From contig SLJO01000048.1 in assembly GCA_007135095.1 (NCBI GenBank), forward strand, positions 1-61,180: a stretch of 61,180 nucleotides of DNA, given 5' to 3'. Source of the DNA: Bacteroidales bacterium. GTDB lineage: Bacteria > Bacteroidota > Bacteroidia > Bacteroidales > PUMT01. The first letter of the stretch is position 1. Each line of letters begins with the position of its first letter. The notes beneath the pieces were generated by a model. The model was not told the origin of the DNA, ran no database searches, and saw only the letters and a list, made by a program, of their open reading frames with translations. A program made the position numbers and the translations under genes. This document shows positions 25,227 through 34,485 of the stretch, piece after piece.

Positions 25227-25958
25227 ATGCTCCTGAGAGTTAACGACATATCGAAATCATACAAAAGCCGGTTTGGCAGGACCATCCGTGAGGTGCTTCG
25301 CGAAACCTCCCTTGTGCTGGAAAAGGGTGAAAAAATAGCTGTTGCAGGACCATCGGGATCAGGCAAAACCACCCTTTTGAACCTGATAGGGGCACTGGAT
25401 TTTCCCGATCAGGGAGAAATAATTTTTAATGGCAAACCGCTTTCCGGCATGACTGCAAAACAGCTGGCAGGATTCAGGAACCGGGAGATCGGTTTTATAT
25501 TCCAGTCCCATCACCTCCTGCCCCAGCTTACCCTGTGGGAAAATATTCTTGTGCCCGTGCTGCCGGGCAATGAACCCAGAAAACTGGTTTACAGGCGGGC
25601 CGCAGAGCTGCTGAAAGAGACCGGATTGTGGGAGATTCGCCACCAGAAGCCGGGCGAGCTTTCCGGCGGTGAATGTCAGCGCACGGCGGTGGTCAGGGCG
25701 CTGATCAACCGTCCCTCGCTGGTGCTTGCCGATGAACCAACAGGCTCGCTCGACAGCGAAAATGCCAATATGCTTATCGACCTGCTTGTCAGGCTGGGCA
25801 CAAAGGAGGAAAGCGCAATGGTGGTGGTAACCCATTCCATGGAGATCGCCTCGGGGATGGATAAAATATACAACCTCGGCAGCGGGAAACTAAAAAGGGC
25901 CGTCCCCGGGCAGGGCCGCAAGGAACAGGGAGCACCGGAACAAGACAAAGATGCCTGA
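25227..25958 (+). CDS. ABC transporter ATP-binding protein (LolD/MacB type)
   Basis: A 243-residue cytoplasmic ATPase. Walker A is GPSGSGKTTLLN, the Q-loop lies in FIFQSHHLLPQL, the signature is LSGGECQRTAVVRAL (Cys in place of the usual second Gln or Lys), Walker B is LVLADEPTGSLD, and the H-loop is VVVTHS. All catalytic parts are intact. It belongs to the MacB/LolD/FtsE clade that works with FtsX-type permeases. The permease gene begins 2 nt downstream, so the pair is one transporter. It would power extrusion or release of an envelope substrate such as a lipoprotein, lipid or peptide; which one is unknown. Confidence 0.92.
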   Translation: MLLRVNDISKSYKSRFGRTIREVLRETSLVLEKGEKIAVAGPSGSGKTTLLNLIGALDFPDQGEIIFNGKPLSGMTAKQLAGFRNREIGFIFQSHHLLPQLTLWENILVPVLPGNEPRKLVYRRAAELLKETGLWEIRHQKPGELSGGECQRTAVVRALINRPSLVLADEPTGSLDSENANMLIDLLVRLGTKEESAMVVVTHSMEIASGMDKIYNLGSGKLKRAVPGQGRKEQGAPEQDKDA

Positions 25959-25960
25959 TC

Positions 25961-28900
25961 ATGAACCTTAGTAAACTTACAATACGTTCATTTTATCACT
26001 ATTTCGGGGCAAACATAATGGCTGCCGCGGGTCTTGCCGTTGCAACAGCCGTAATTACAGGGGCATTTATAACAGGCGACTCGCTGAGCCATTCGCTGGA
26101 AAAAACCGTTATCATGAGGCTGGGCAATATCAGCCATTCGGTCACGGCCGGCGAAAGGCTGTTTACCATGGAAATGGGCAACAGGTTTGCGCAGATCAGC
26201 GGCCTGCCGGTTTCGGGGGGCCTGGTGGCTCAGGGCATGGCTGCCGCCGAAGGAGGCGGCGCGGAAAGGCTCAACAGGATCCAGGTGATCGGGGTGGACA
26301 GTGCGTTCAGCCGGCTGCTGGGCACGGGCTTCCAATACTCCGGCAGGGGGCCCGGAGAGGTTGTCATAAGTGAGAACATGGCCCGCCGGATGAATCTTCA
26401 GGCAGGCGATTTTTTCCAGCTCAGGATGAAAAGGACAGGGCTGATACCAATGAACACCCCCCTGGTATCGGATGCCGACCAGACCGTTGCCCGGAGGGTC
26501 AGGGTGGCGGCTGTGGCAGGGGACGGCGATTACGGACGGTTTAACCTGCAGGTTTCACAGACTGCCCCCTTCAATGTCTGGGCCGATATAGGCTGGCTTA
26601 ATATGGTGATGGGGCTCGAAGGGATGGCCAATATCCTCTTTATTGCATCCCCTGCATCTGAAACCGCCGATCTGCATCGCTTCCTGGAGGGCTCCTGGGA
26701 TATTGAAGATGCCAATCTCACCCTCAGCCGGATACCGGGAGAAGAGAGGCTTGCAATAAGCTCGGAAAGGGTTTTTATTGAAGATCACTTATCCTCGGGC
26801 CTCACCGGCCTGTTCCCGCAAAGCACTGCGTTCCTCACCTATTTTGTGAACTCCATTGAAAAGGCTGGGAACAGCACGCCCTACTCATTCGTTACTGCCG
26901 GCAGCCGCTACTTGCTGGAGGACCATGAAACCGTTATCAGCCGGTGGCTGGCCGATGACCTTTCGGCGGGTGTTGGCGACAGCCTGTTGATGCGCTACTG
27001 GGAAACAGGTGCGCTCCGCGAACTGAAGGAAAATAAAACCTGGCTTGTTGTGAAGGGCATCGCAGAGATGGAGGATGTCGCCCCCGACAGTGTGCTGATG
27101 CCCCATCTGCCGGGATTATCCGACGCCGGGAACTGCAGGGACTGGGACACGGGTGTGCCCGTGGAGCTGGGGAGGATAAGAGGCAAAGATGAACTTTACT
27201 GGGATGAATACAGGGGAACACCAAAGGCCTACATTTCCCTTTCCCTCGGGCAGCAGTTATGGACCAACAGGTTCGGAAATCTCACGTCGGTATGGCTGCC
27301 CGGGGAGATGGATGACCCGGTGGAGGTGCGCGAGGTGATCAGATCGGCTGTAAGCCCGTCACAGTCGGGCTTCAGGGTGAATGAGCTGCGGGAGCGCGGA
27401 CTGGAGTCGGCCGCTGGTGGCGTCGACTTCGGCATGCTGTTCGGGGGTCTCGGCTTTTTTGTGATGCTGGCCGGCGTCATGCTTTTTTTCCTGCTGCAGC
27501 TTTATAATATGGAAAAACGGGCTGACCAGATCAGGCTCTTTTCCTCCCTTGGATACCCGCCTGGGCTGATCAGGAAAATATACCTTGGCGAGGGAATGCT
27601 TGTGGCCATGGCGGGAACACTATCGGGACTTCTGCTGGCAGTGCTCTACGGGAAAATGGTCCATTGGGCACTCTCGGGAATGTGGCAGGATATAGTGCGC
27701 ACAGGTGTGCTGGAGATGGTGGTGAAACCCCTTTCACTGCTCACCGGCTTTACAATCGGCATCTCAATCGCCTTCCTGGTTATCATCCTCAGCATTAACC
27801 GGTATGTTCTTAAAAAACCCCGCTCCGGCACTGACGCGGCAGGGGAAAAGGGAAAATCACGCTGCGGCGCATTGCAAAATACACGGCACAGGATCCTGGG
27901 CAGGCATATCGCCGCAGCGCTGCTGACCCTGGGGGGAGCAGTGATACTGCTCAGGCAGCTTGTATGGGTTGCGGGCTGGGATCCTGCAGGCTTTTTTTTC
28001 GCCGGGGGACTGCTGGTTCCAGCCTTTCTGCTTTTCCTCGATGCCCTGCTGCTCCGGCTGGAAGATAAAAATTACGGTCATGTAAGCATGACAATGCTGG
28101 GCATGAAGAACCTGGTAAGGAACCGCACCCGCAGCCTTTCGGTCATCATACTGCTTGCGCTGGGTATATTCACCGTAATAGCCACCGGTTCGCACCGCAA
28201 GGATGCGGCAGCCTCCCAGACACACTCCACCGGCGGAACGGGAGGCTTTCTCTTTGTAACAGAAGTCACCGTGCCGGTTCTTTATGACCTTAACAGCAGG
28301 GAGGCTCAACTGGATTTCAACATACCCCCCGGCCTTAACTTCGTGCAGTTCATGGCCAGCTATGCGGATGATGCCAGCTGCCTGAACCTTAACCAGGTGG
28401 CCAATCCCCGGATCCTATCTGTCAACCCTTCACTGCTGAGCGGAAGGTTCAGTTTTGCCAGGGGCGCTGACCGGCCCGGCGGGGAGGATCCCTGGCAGAG
28501 CCTGGAGGCTGAGATTGCAGGCAGCCAGGCCGGCGGCAGCCCCATTATCCCTGCCATTGCCGATCAGGCAGTGATACAATGGGGACTGGGCAAGAGGGTT
28601 GGCGACACGCTGACCTATACTGATGAAAGAGGCGAAGAGCTCAGGCTTCTGCTGGTGGGGGGACTGGCGAATTCGGTGTTCCAGGGCAATGTTATCATCG
28701 CCGAAAAGCATTTCCTGAGACATTTCCCGGCTACCAGCGGAAGCAGCTTTTTTTTGGTGGAAGGGGCACCCGAAAGCCAGGATCTCATCAGCGAGGAGCT
28801 TGAGTTCATATTCCGCGACCACGGCTGGGAAATGGAAACGGCGGCCGGCCGCCTCAACAGGTTCAATACAATTGAAAATACTTACCTGGGGATATTCATG

Positions 28901-29260
28901 GTGCTCGGTGCGCTGGGCTTGTTGCTGGGTGTGGTGGGCATTTCTGTCGTGATGGCCCGCAGTATCATGGAAAGAAAAAATGAGATCGCCCTGTACATCT
29001 CGCTTGGCTATACAAGAACGCAAATTACGGGGATCATGGTAAGGGAGTACGCGGCCCTCCTTGTCCTCGGACTTGCAGCAGGAGTGCCCCCTGCACTCAT
29101 TGCCGGCCTCCCTTCACTTTCAGGCAGCCAGTCGGCCAGTCCTGCATTCCCTGCCTTTCTGGCAGCAGCCATCTTTTTGAACGGAATGTTCTGGATAGTA
29201 ATAACTGCAAGGCTGCTGATAAAAAAGGGCGGCATCGTCACAGCCCTGAGAAACGACTGA
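25961..29260 (+). CDS. Large FtsX-type ABC permease
   Basis: A 1099-residue permease with two MacB-like halves fused in one chain. An N-terminal helix (about 20-40) is followed by a large periplasmic domain. A three-helix FtsX domain lies at about 490-620, two further helices are near 650-690, then come a second periplasmic domain and a C-terminal FtsX domain (about 985-1095, with [20 protein letters not shown]). Most LolC/MacB permeases are about 400-650 residues; double-length forms are known in Bacteroidota and Planctomycetes. Being pseudo-symmetric, it may need only one copy per transporter with two copies of the adjacent ATPase. Confidence 0.88.
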   Translation: MNLSKLTIRSFYHYFGANIMAAAGLAVATAVITGAFITGDSLSHSLEKTVIMRLGNISHSVTAGERLFTMEMGNRFAQISGLPVSGGLVAQGMAAAEGGGAERLNRIQVIGVDSAFSRLLGTGFQYSGRGPGEVVISENMARRMNLQAGDFFQLRMKRTGLIPMNTPLVSDADQTVARRVRVAAVAGDGDYGRFNLQVSQTAPFNVWADIGWLNMVMGLEGMANILFIASPASETADLHRFLEGSWDIEDANLTLSRIPGEERLAISSERVFIEDHLSSGLTGLFPQSTAFLTYFVNSIEKAGNSTPYSFVTAGSRYLLEDHETVISRWLADDLSAGVGDSLLMRYWETGALRELKENKTWLVVKGIAEMEDVAPDSVLMPHLPGLSDAGNCRDWDTGVPVELGRIRGKDELYWDEYRGTPKAYISLSLGQQLWTNRFGNLTSVWLPGEMDDPVEVREVIRSAVSPSQSGFRVNELRERGLESAAGGVDFGMLFGGLGFFVMLAGVMLFFLLQLYNMEKRADQIRLFSSLGYPPGLIRKIYLGEGMLVAMAGTLSGLLLAVLYGKMVHWALSGMWQDIVRTGVLEMVVKPLSLLTGFTIGISIAFLVIILSINRYVLKKPRSGTDAAGEKGKSRCGALQNTRHRILGRHIAAALLTLGGAVILLRQLVWVAGWDPAGFFFAGGLLVPAFLLFLDALLLRLEDKNYGHVSMTMLGMKNLVRNRTRSLSVIILLALGIFTVIATGSHRKDAAASQTHSTGGTGGFLFVTEVTVPVLYDLNSREAQLDFNIPPGLNFVQFMASYADDASCLNLNQVANPRILSVNPSLLSGRFSFARGADRPGGEDPWQSLEAEIAGSQAGGSPIIPAIADQAVIQWGLGKRVGDTLTYTDERGEELRLLLVGGLANSVFQGNVIIAEKHFLRHFPATSGSSFFLVEGAPESQDLISEELEFIFRDHGWEMETAAGRLNRFNTIENTYLGIFMVLGALGLLLGVVGISVVMARSIMERKNEIALYISLGYTRTQITGIMVREYAALLVLGLAAGVPPALIAGLPSLSGSQSASPAFPAFLAAAIFLNGMFWIVITARLLIKKGGIVTALRND

Positions 29261-29480
29261 CGCCTGTTCATCCCATATCCTTTATCCGTATAATTATGGC
29301 TGCCGGCCCTGTGCAGGCGATTCTCCTTTTTTGCCGGTCCCTGCGGATTCCTGCAACGATGGTTCAACTTTCTGTATTTATGCCGGGTGCATCACTGCAT
29401 CATGGCCGGGCGGCAGGGATTCGAGGCGGGTGATTGAACAATTTTACTGCTTTTCACCTTGTTGTATAAAGACAAAGATT

Positions 29481-30518
29481 ATGGAAATCGGAATAACAAC
29501 GTTCGCGGAAAATACCCCCGACCCCTCCACAGGGAAGTTGCTCGACCCGCAGGAAAGGATGGCTAACCTGATCGAGGAGGTTGTCTTATCAGATCAGCTC
29601 GGACTCGATGTGTTCGGCATCGGAGAGCACCACAGGCCCGACTTTATTGTTTCTTCCCCGGCGGTGGTACTTGCCGCTGCAGCCGTCAAAACCAGGAACA
29701 TTAAGCTTACCAGTGCAGTGACCGTGCTTAGCTCCGATGATCCTGTCCGTGTCTACCAGGATTTCGCCCATATTGACCTGCTTTCCCGGGGCAGAGCGGA
29801 GATAATGGCGGGTCGCGGTTCATTCACCGAATCTTTTCCGCTCTTCGGATACGACATGAAGGATTATGACACCCTGTTTATTGAAAAGCTGGAATTGCTG
29901 ATGGAGCTGAATAAAAATGAAAAACCAACATGGAAAGGAACCCACAGGGCCCCTCTGGATAATCGCGGCGTCTATCCCAGGCCGTTTGTCAGGCAACTGC
30001 CCCTCTGGATAGCAGTGGGCGGCACGCCCGGGTCGGTGATCAGGGCGGCAAATTATGGTTTACCAATGGCCCTGGCTATTATCGGGGGCATGCCTGAACG
30101 GTTTGTTTCATTTACAGACCTTTATAAAAACCATTACCGGCAGTCAGGGCACGACCCGGAAAATCTGCAGCTGGCTATTAACTCGCACGGATATATTGCC
30201 GATGATTCTCAGAAAGCCGCCGACGAATTCTATGGCCCCTATGCCCTTGTGATGAACAGGATCGGTCGGGAGCGCGGCTGGCCCCCGATGAACAGGGAGC
30301 ACTTTGAAATGATGCGGTCGCCCGGAGGTTCACTGCTGGTGGGAAGCCCAGGGCAGGTTACAGACAAAATTCTCTTCGAGCATGAGCTCTTCGGAAATAC
30401 CCGGTTCCTTTTGCACATCAGTGTGGGTACGCTGCCTCATGCCAAAGTGATGCGCGCCATTGAACTGCTGGGCACCGTGGTGGCCCCCGGGGTTAAAAAG
30501 GCAGTGGGAAAAACCTAG
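29481..30518 (+). CDS. Luciferase-like (LLM) flavin-dependent oxidoreductase
   Basis: A 345-residue TIM-barrel flavoprotein of the bacterial luciferase/alkanal monooxygenase superfamily. The ATG at 29481 ([14 protein letters not shown]) is preferred; the longer ORF from 29331 adds a Cys-rich stretch unlike any family N terminus. Family signs include [15 protein letters not shown] near residue 50, [20 protein letters not shown] near 90, and [15 protein letters not shown] near 120. The substrate is unknown. A 220-nt gap upstream separates it from the permease. Its stop codon overlaps that of convergent hisS in the four bases CTAG. Confidence 0.9.
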   Translation: MEIGITTFAENTPDPSTGKLLDPQERMANLIEEVVLSDQLGLDVFGIGEHHRPDFIVSSPAVVLAAAAVKTRNIKLTSAVTVLSSDDPVRVYQDFAHIDLLSRGRAEIMAGRGSFTESFPLFGYDMKDYDTLFIEKLELLMELNKNEKPTWKGTHRAPLDNRGVYPRPFVRQLPLWIAVGGTPGSVIRAANYGLPMALAIIGGMPERFVSFTDLYKNHYRQSGHDPENLQLAINSHGYIADDSQKAADEFYGPYALVMNRIGRERGWPPMNREHFEMMRSPGGSLLVGSPGQVTDKILFEHELFGNTRFLLHISVGTLPHAKVMRAIELLGTVVAPGVKKAVGKT

Positions 30519-31879
30519 GTCAGCAGGTATCCCGCCAGATCCTGCTGCCTTATGGTTTGCTGGGCGCCGGTCTTCATGTCCTTTACAGTAACGCTGCCTT
30601 CCATGGTTTCCTTTTCCCCGATAAGGGCAACAAAAGGAATATTGCGGTTATTGGCGTACTGCATCTGCTTTTTCATTTTTGCATCACCGGGATAAAGCTC
30701 TGCACTAATGCCCGACCGGCGGAACTCTTTGAGCAGCTTCATGCAGACCTTTGCCGCGGAGGGACCAAAATTTACGAACATCAGTCTGGTAGCCGAAGCA
30801 ACATCTTCGGGAAAGCTCCCTGTTTGCGCAAGCACATCATAAATACGGTCGGCACCGAAGGATATCCCCACCCCTGAAAGTCCGGGAAGGCCAAAGACCC
30901 CGGTAAGGTCGTCATACCGGCCGCCGCCGCAAATACTGCCGATCTCCACATCGGCCGATTTCACCTCGAAGATGGTCCCGGTATAGTAATTGAGTCCCCG
31001 TGCCAGTGCCACATCAAACACAGGCATATGTTTCAGATCAAGGTCTTCAAGCAGGTCAAGGACTTGCTTCATTTCATCTGTCCCGCCCCGCCCGGTATCG
31101 CTGTCGCGGAAAAGATCAAAAAGGGCATCCAGCTTTTCATTGTTGCTGCCTTTCATTTCTATTACAGGCCTGAGCCTGGCAATGGCGCCGGCGGAGATCC
31201 CCTTCTCCTGCATCTCGCTGCAGACTGCATCAATGCCGATCTTATCGAGCTTGTCCATGGCAACGGTCATTGCCGTCAGCTTCCGGGGCTCGCCTATGAT
31301 CTCAGAAATGCCGGTCAGTATTTTCCTGTTGTTAAGCTTGATTACGGCATTCATGCCAAGCCGGGTAAAGACATCGTCAATTATCTGGGCCATCTCAACT
31401 TCGTTAAGCAGGGAATCGCTCCCGATAATATCGGCATCACACTGGAAGAATTCCCGGTAGCGGCCTCTCTGGGGCCTGTCAGCCCTCCATACCGGCTGGA
31501 TCTGGTAGCGCTTAAAGGGGAAAGTCAGCTCATTACGGTGCTGCACCACGAAGCGTGCAAAGGGCACGGTAAGGTCATACCTGAGCCCGCGGTCACAAAT
31601 CATATTTGCAAGCCTGCCACTGTCGGTGCAGGGATTCTCCCCCGGGGGCAGCTTGCCCAGGAAGTCACCTGAATTGAGGATCCTGAAAAGCAGTTTATCC
31701 CCTTCCTCGCCGTATTTGCCAAGCAGCGAAGAGAGGTTCTCCATGGCAGGTGTCTCAATGGGAACATAGCCATAAAGATCAAAAACATTTTTTACGGTGC
31801 TGAAAATATGGTTCCTTCCGGCCATTTCTGCCGGCAGAAAATCTCTTGTTCCTTTAGGTACCGAAGGTTTATGGGACAT
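30515..31879 (-). CDS. hisS: Histidyl-tRNA synthetase
   Basis: Class II aminoacyl-tRNA synthetase that charges tRNA-His. It has 454 residues from the ATG at 31879 ([16 protein letters not shown]); the ORF track's TTG two codons earlier is less likely. Motif 2 is seen as [20 protein letters not shown], followed by [10 protein letters not shown]; the histidine-A motif is [11 protein letters not shown]; the C-terminal anticodon-binding domain covers about residues 360-450. An exact -7 box TATCTTTG lies about 26 nt upstream, so the gene probably has its own promoter with a very short leader. Confidence 0.96.
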   Translation of the reverse strand: MSHKPSVPKGTRDFLPAEMAGRNHIFSTVKNVFDLYGYVPIETPAMENLSSLLGKYGEEGDKLLFRILNSGDFLGKLPPGENPCTDSGRLANMICDRGLRYDLTVPFARFVVQHRNELTFPFKRYQIQPVWRADRPQRGRYREFFQCDADIIGSDSLLNEVEMAQIIDDVFTRLGMNAVIKLNNRKILTGISEIIGEPRKLTAMTVAMDKLDKIGIDAVCSEMQEKGISAGAIARLRPVIEMKGSNNEKLDALFDLFRDSDTGRGGTDEMKQVLDLLEDLDLKHMPVFDVALARGLNYYTGTIFEVKSADVEIGSICGGGRYDDLTGVFGLPGLSGVGISFGADRIYDVLAQTGSFPEDVASATRLMFVNFGPSAAKVCMKLLKEFRRSGISAELYPGDAKMKKQMQYANNRNIPFVALIGEKETMEGSVTVKDMKTGAQQTIRQQDLAGYLLT

Positions 31880-31904
31880 GTACAAGGTATTTTATTTGGA
31901 TTGC

Positions 31905-31912
31905 CAAAGATA
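31905..31912 (-). promoter_or_regulatory. hisS promoter -7 box (TATCTTTG)
   Basis: Read on the minus strand, TATCTTTG is an exact match to the Bacteroidetes -7 consensus TAnnTTTG, about 26 nt upstream of the hisS ATG. A TTTG lies farther upstream but with a 28-nt spacer, longer than the usual 19-21, so the -33 element is weak or absent. Confidence 0.55.
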
Positions 31913-31998
31913 GCATTTATTAATAAAAGCCGTTTCCTGGCAAACAGGTCACGGCACAAACCCATCTCTCTTAATGTTTCATGCCTTCGGGTGGCGGG

Positions 31999-32361
31999 CT
32001 ATGTCTGGTCGATGAACCTTATGCTGAGGGGATATCTGTAACGGACGCCCTCATTGGCTTTTATTGCCGCAACCACGGTTATTATAATGCTGAAGAAAAA
32101 CAGAGCTATCAGCAGGGGGATACCAATCAGAACAAAAATCAGTATAAATCCGGCCAGGTAGTAGATCAGCATCGATATCTGGAAATTGATGGCCTCCCTG
32201 CCCTGGTGGTCGACAAGGGGATACTGGTCCTTCTTGATTGACCACACAACAACAGGCCCTATAATATTTCCAAAAGGAATAATAAATCCGGCAAATGCGC
32301 TCAGATGGCAAAACATTGCCCATATTCGTTCATTTTGTGAGTTTTCGTCAATACGTTCCAT
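31999..32361 (-). CDS. DUF4870 membrane protein
   Basis: A 120-residue small membrane protein of the DUF4870 (Tic20-like) family. After a polar N terminus (MERIDENSQNERIWAM) come about three helices: AMFCHLSAFAGFIIPFGNII, a central GPVVVWSIKKDQYPLVDHQ loop with REAINFQISMLIYYLAGFIL, and a C-terminal IPLLIALFFFSIIITVVAAI. The DHQGREAINFQ motif is typical of the family. Its function is not established. It lies 38 nt downstream of ettA on the same strand and may be cotranscribed with it. Confidence 0.88.
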   Translation of the reverse strand: MERIDENSQNERIWAMFCHLSAFAGFIIPFGNIIGPVVVWSIKKDQYPLVDHQGREAINFQISMLIYYLAGFILIFVLIGIPLLIALFFFSIIITVVAAIKANEGVRYRYPLSIRFIDQT

Positions 32362-32399
32362 TTTTTCAGGTTTTGGTTAGTCAACTGTATGATCATATA

Positions 32400-34079
32400 T
32401 CAGCCTGATATGAGTTTTTTGTACCTTATCCGGCCGGGCCCTGCATCGCCCAGTCTTTTGCGCCGGTTTTCCTCATATTCCGAGTAGCTTCCCTCAAAAA
32501 AATAAACCCTGGAATCACCTTCAAAGGCCAGGATATGCGTGGCTGTTCTGTCCAGAAACCACCTGTCGTGCGAAATGATTACGGCGCAGCCGGCAAAGTT
32601 CTCCAGTCCCTCCTCAAGAGCCCTGAGGGTGTTGATATCAATATCGTTGGTGGGCTCATCCAGCAGGAGCACGTTGGCGTTCTCCTTCAGGGTAAGGGCA
32701 AGGTGAAGCCGGTTACGCTCGCCTCCTGAGAGAACACCGCATTTTTTTTCCTGATCGGCACCGGTAAAATTGAACCTGGCAACGTATGCGCGTGCATTCA
32801 TTGACCTTCCGCCCAGATGTACAAATTCACTGTTACCGGATATTACCTGGTAAACTGTTTTTTCAGGGTCAATGGCAGCATGTGCCTGATCGATATAAGC
32901 GATCCTGGCTGTTTCACCAATTGCAAAGCTTCCCTTGTCGGGCTTTTCGGCGCCGGTTATGATCCTGAACAATGTGGTCTTCCCGGCCCCGTTGGGTCCT
33001 ATCACGCCCACTATACCCGCCGGCGGCAGCATGAAGTCAAGATCCTCAAACAGCAGCCTGTCCTGGTAACCCTTGGCCATGTTCCTTGCTTCAATGACCT
33101 TTTCGCCCAGGCGGGGACCATTGGGGATAAAAATCTCCAGCTTCTCTTCTTTTTGCCTTACATCTTCATTTAAAAGCCTGTCATATGCCGACAGCCTTGC
33201 CTTCGCCTTTGCATGGCGGGCCTTGGGGGCCATGCGCACCCACTCAAGCTCCCTTTCAAGGGTTTTCTGCCTTTTCCCGGCAGTTTTCTCCTCCATGGCC
33301 AGACGTTTTGACTTCTGCTCAAGCCAGGAGGAATAGTTTCCTTTCCAGGGTATGCCTTCTCCCCTGTCGAGTTCAAGTATCCAGCCGGCGACATTATCAA
33401 GGAAATACCTGTCGTGGGTGATGGAAATCACAGTACCCTTGTATAGTTTCAGGTGTTGCTCCAGCCAGCTTACCGATTCGGCATCAAGGTGGTTTGTCGG
33501 TTCATCCAGCAGAAGGATGTCGGGTTCCTCGAGCAGCAAACGACACAGTGCCACCCTTCGGGCCTCGCCGCCCGAAAGGGTGGTTACAGGACTCTCGCCC
33601 GGGGGGCAACGCAGTGCATCCATAGCCCGTTCAAGCTTGCTTTCCAGGTCCCAGCCGTTGAGGTTGTCTATTTTCTCGGTCAGTTCGCCCTGCTTCTCGA
33701 TAAGCCGGTTCATTTCCTCATCTTCCATTGGCTGGCCAAAACGATCGTTGACCTGTTCATAATCCCTTAGCAGGCCGGCGAGTTCACTGACTCCCTCCAT
33801 GACATTTTCCCTGACTGTTTTCTGCTGATCAAGCAAAGGCTCCTGCTCGAGCATTCCCACGCTATAGCCGGGCGAGAATACAACCTCGCCATCATAAGCC
33901 TTTTCCTTTCCCGCAATAATCCTGAGAAGGGTGGATTTACCCGAACCGTTAAGCCCGATAATGCCTATTTTGGCTCCATAGAAGAAGGAGAGGTAAATAT
34001 TGTTCAATACCTTCTTTTGCGGCGGATAGGTCTTGCCCACACCAACCATGGAAAAAATCACTTTCTTGTCTTCGCTCAT
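32400..34079 (-). CDS. ettA: Energy-dependent translational throttle protein EttA (ABC-F)
   Basis: A 559-residue cytoplasmic ABC-F ATPase, close to the family's usual 555. It binds the ribosomal E site and gates the first elongation steps by cellular ATP/ADP ratio, as known for E. coli EttA. Both nucleotide-binding domains are intact: Walker A GLNGSGKSTLLR and GPNGAGKTTLFR, signatures LSGGEARRVAL and LSGGERNRLHL, and Walker B LLLDEPTNHLD and LLLDEPTNDID. The arm and P-site tRNA-interaction linker region (about 240-320) is charged and helical, as in EttA. A TATTTTTG -7 candidate lies about 95 nt upstream. Confidence 0.93.
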   Translation of the reverse strand: MSEDKKVIFSMVGVGKTYPPQKKVLNNIYLSFFYGAKIGIIGLNGSGKSTLLRIIAGKEKAYDGEVVFSPGYSVGMLEQEPLLDQQKTVRENVMEGVSELAGLLRDYEQVNDRFGQPMEDEEMNRLIEKQGELTEKIDNLNGWDLESKLERAMDALRCPPGESPVTTLSGGEARRVALCRLLLEEPDILLLDEPTNHLDAESVSWLEQHLKLYKGTVISITHDRYFLDNVAGWILELDRGEGIPWKGNYSSWLEQKSKRLAMEEKTAGKRQKTLERELEWVRMAPKARHAKAKARLSAYDRLLNEDVRQKEEKLEIFIPNGPRLGEKVIEARNMAKGYQDRLLFEDLDFMLPPAGIVGVIGPNGAGKTTLFRIITGAEKPDKGSFAIGETARIAYIDQAHAAIDPEKTVYQVISGNSEFVHLGGRSMNARAYVARFNFTGADQEKKCGVLSGGERNRLHLALTLKENANVLLLDEPTNDIDINTLRALEEGLENFAGCAVIISHDRWFLDRTATHILAFEGDSRVYFFEGSYSEYEENRRKRLGDAGPGRIRYKKLISG

Positions 34080-34173
34080 AAAATATGCTGTATTTAGGTT
34101 AGTTTCTTACACTCGGCGCCGCTGATTCAGCCCTTTGAGCCCCCGTGGTCATGCGTGTATTGCGGCAATCCTT

Positions 34174-34181
34174 CAAAAATA
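34174..34181 (-). promoter_or_regulatory. Candidate ettA -7 box (TATTTTTG)
   Basis: An exact TAnnTTTG match on the minus strand, about 95 nt upstream of the ettA ATG. No TTTG with 19-21 nt spacing was found, so the assignment is tentative. Confidence 0.4.
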
Positions 34182-34403
34182 CACTGGTAAGGCAGGCTAA
34201 GGCCGGTTAGCAACGTCCATTTTTTGCGCTGATAAAGTTAAAATTAATTAATTGTAACTGAAAAAAACAGAATATCGCGGCAAAGGTGAAACAAAACCTG
34301 GTGATTTTTTGTAAAAGCAGGCAGCCGAACCCCATGAAAAAGGAGAAAATTTATAATTAAATATTTTTACAGAACTATACCATATGCTTATCGCAGAATT
34401 TCT

Positions 34404-34411
34404 TATTTTTG
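34404..34411 (+). promoter_or_regulatory. Candidate hybrid-kinase -7 box (TATTTTTG)
   Basis: An exact TAnnTTTG match on the plus strand, about 75 nt upstream of the kinase ATG. The -33 element is not clear (ATATG at roughly 17 nt spacing). Confidence 0.45.
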
Positions 34412-34485
34412 GATGATCCTAAAAACCGACATTTAACTCCGGGGTTTTTGCCTTTGGGCCACGATTCCCCAAAACAGTGCCTTAA

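Larger units (their letters stand above)
34080..34485. other. 406-nt divergent intergenic region
   Basis: No gene is seen here. The region separates divergent ettA and the hybrid kinase gene and is A/T-rich. It holds TAnnTTTG-type -7 candidates facing each gene, listed separately. No tRNA, riboswitch or clear terminator was found. Confidence 0.7.

Noticed and set aside
29331-29480. 50-residue N-terminal extension of the LLM oxidoreductase
   Set aside because: The extension has no family similarity that I can see, and the internal ATG at 29481 matches the standard first strand of the TIM barrel.
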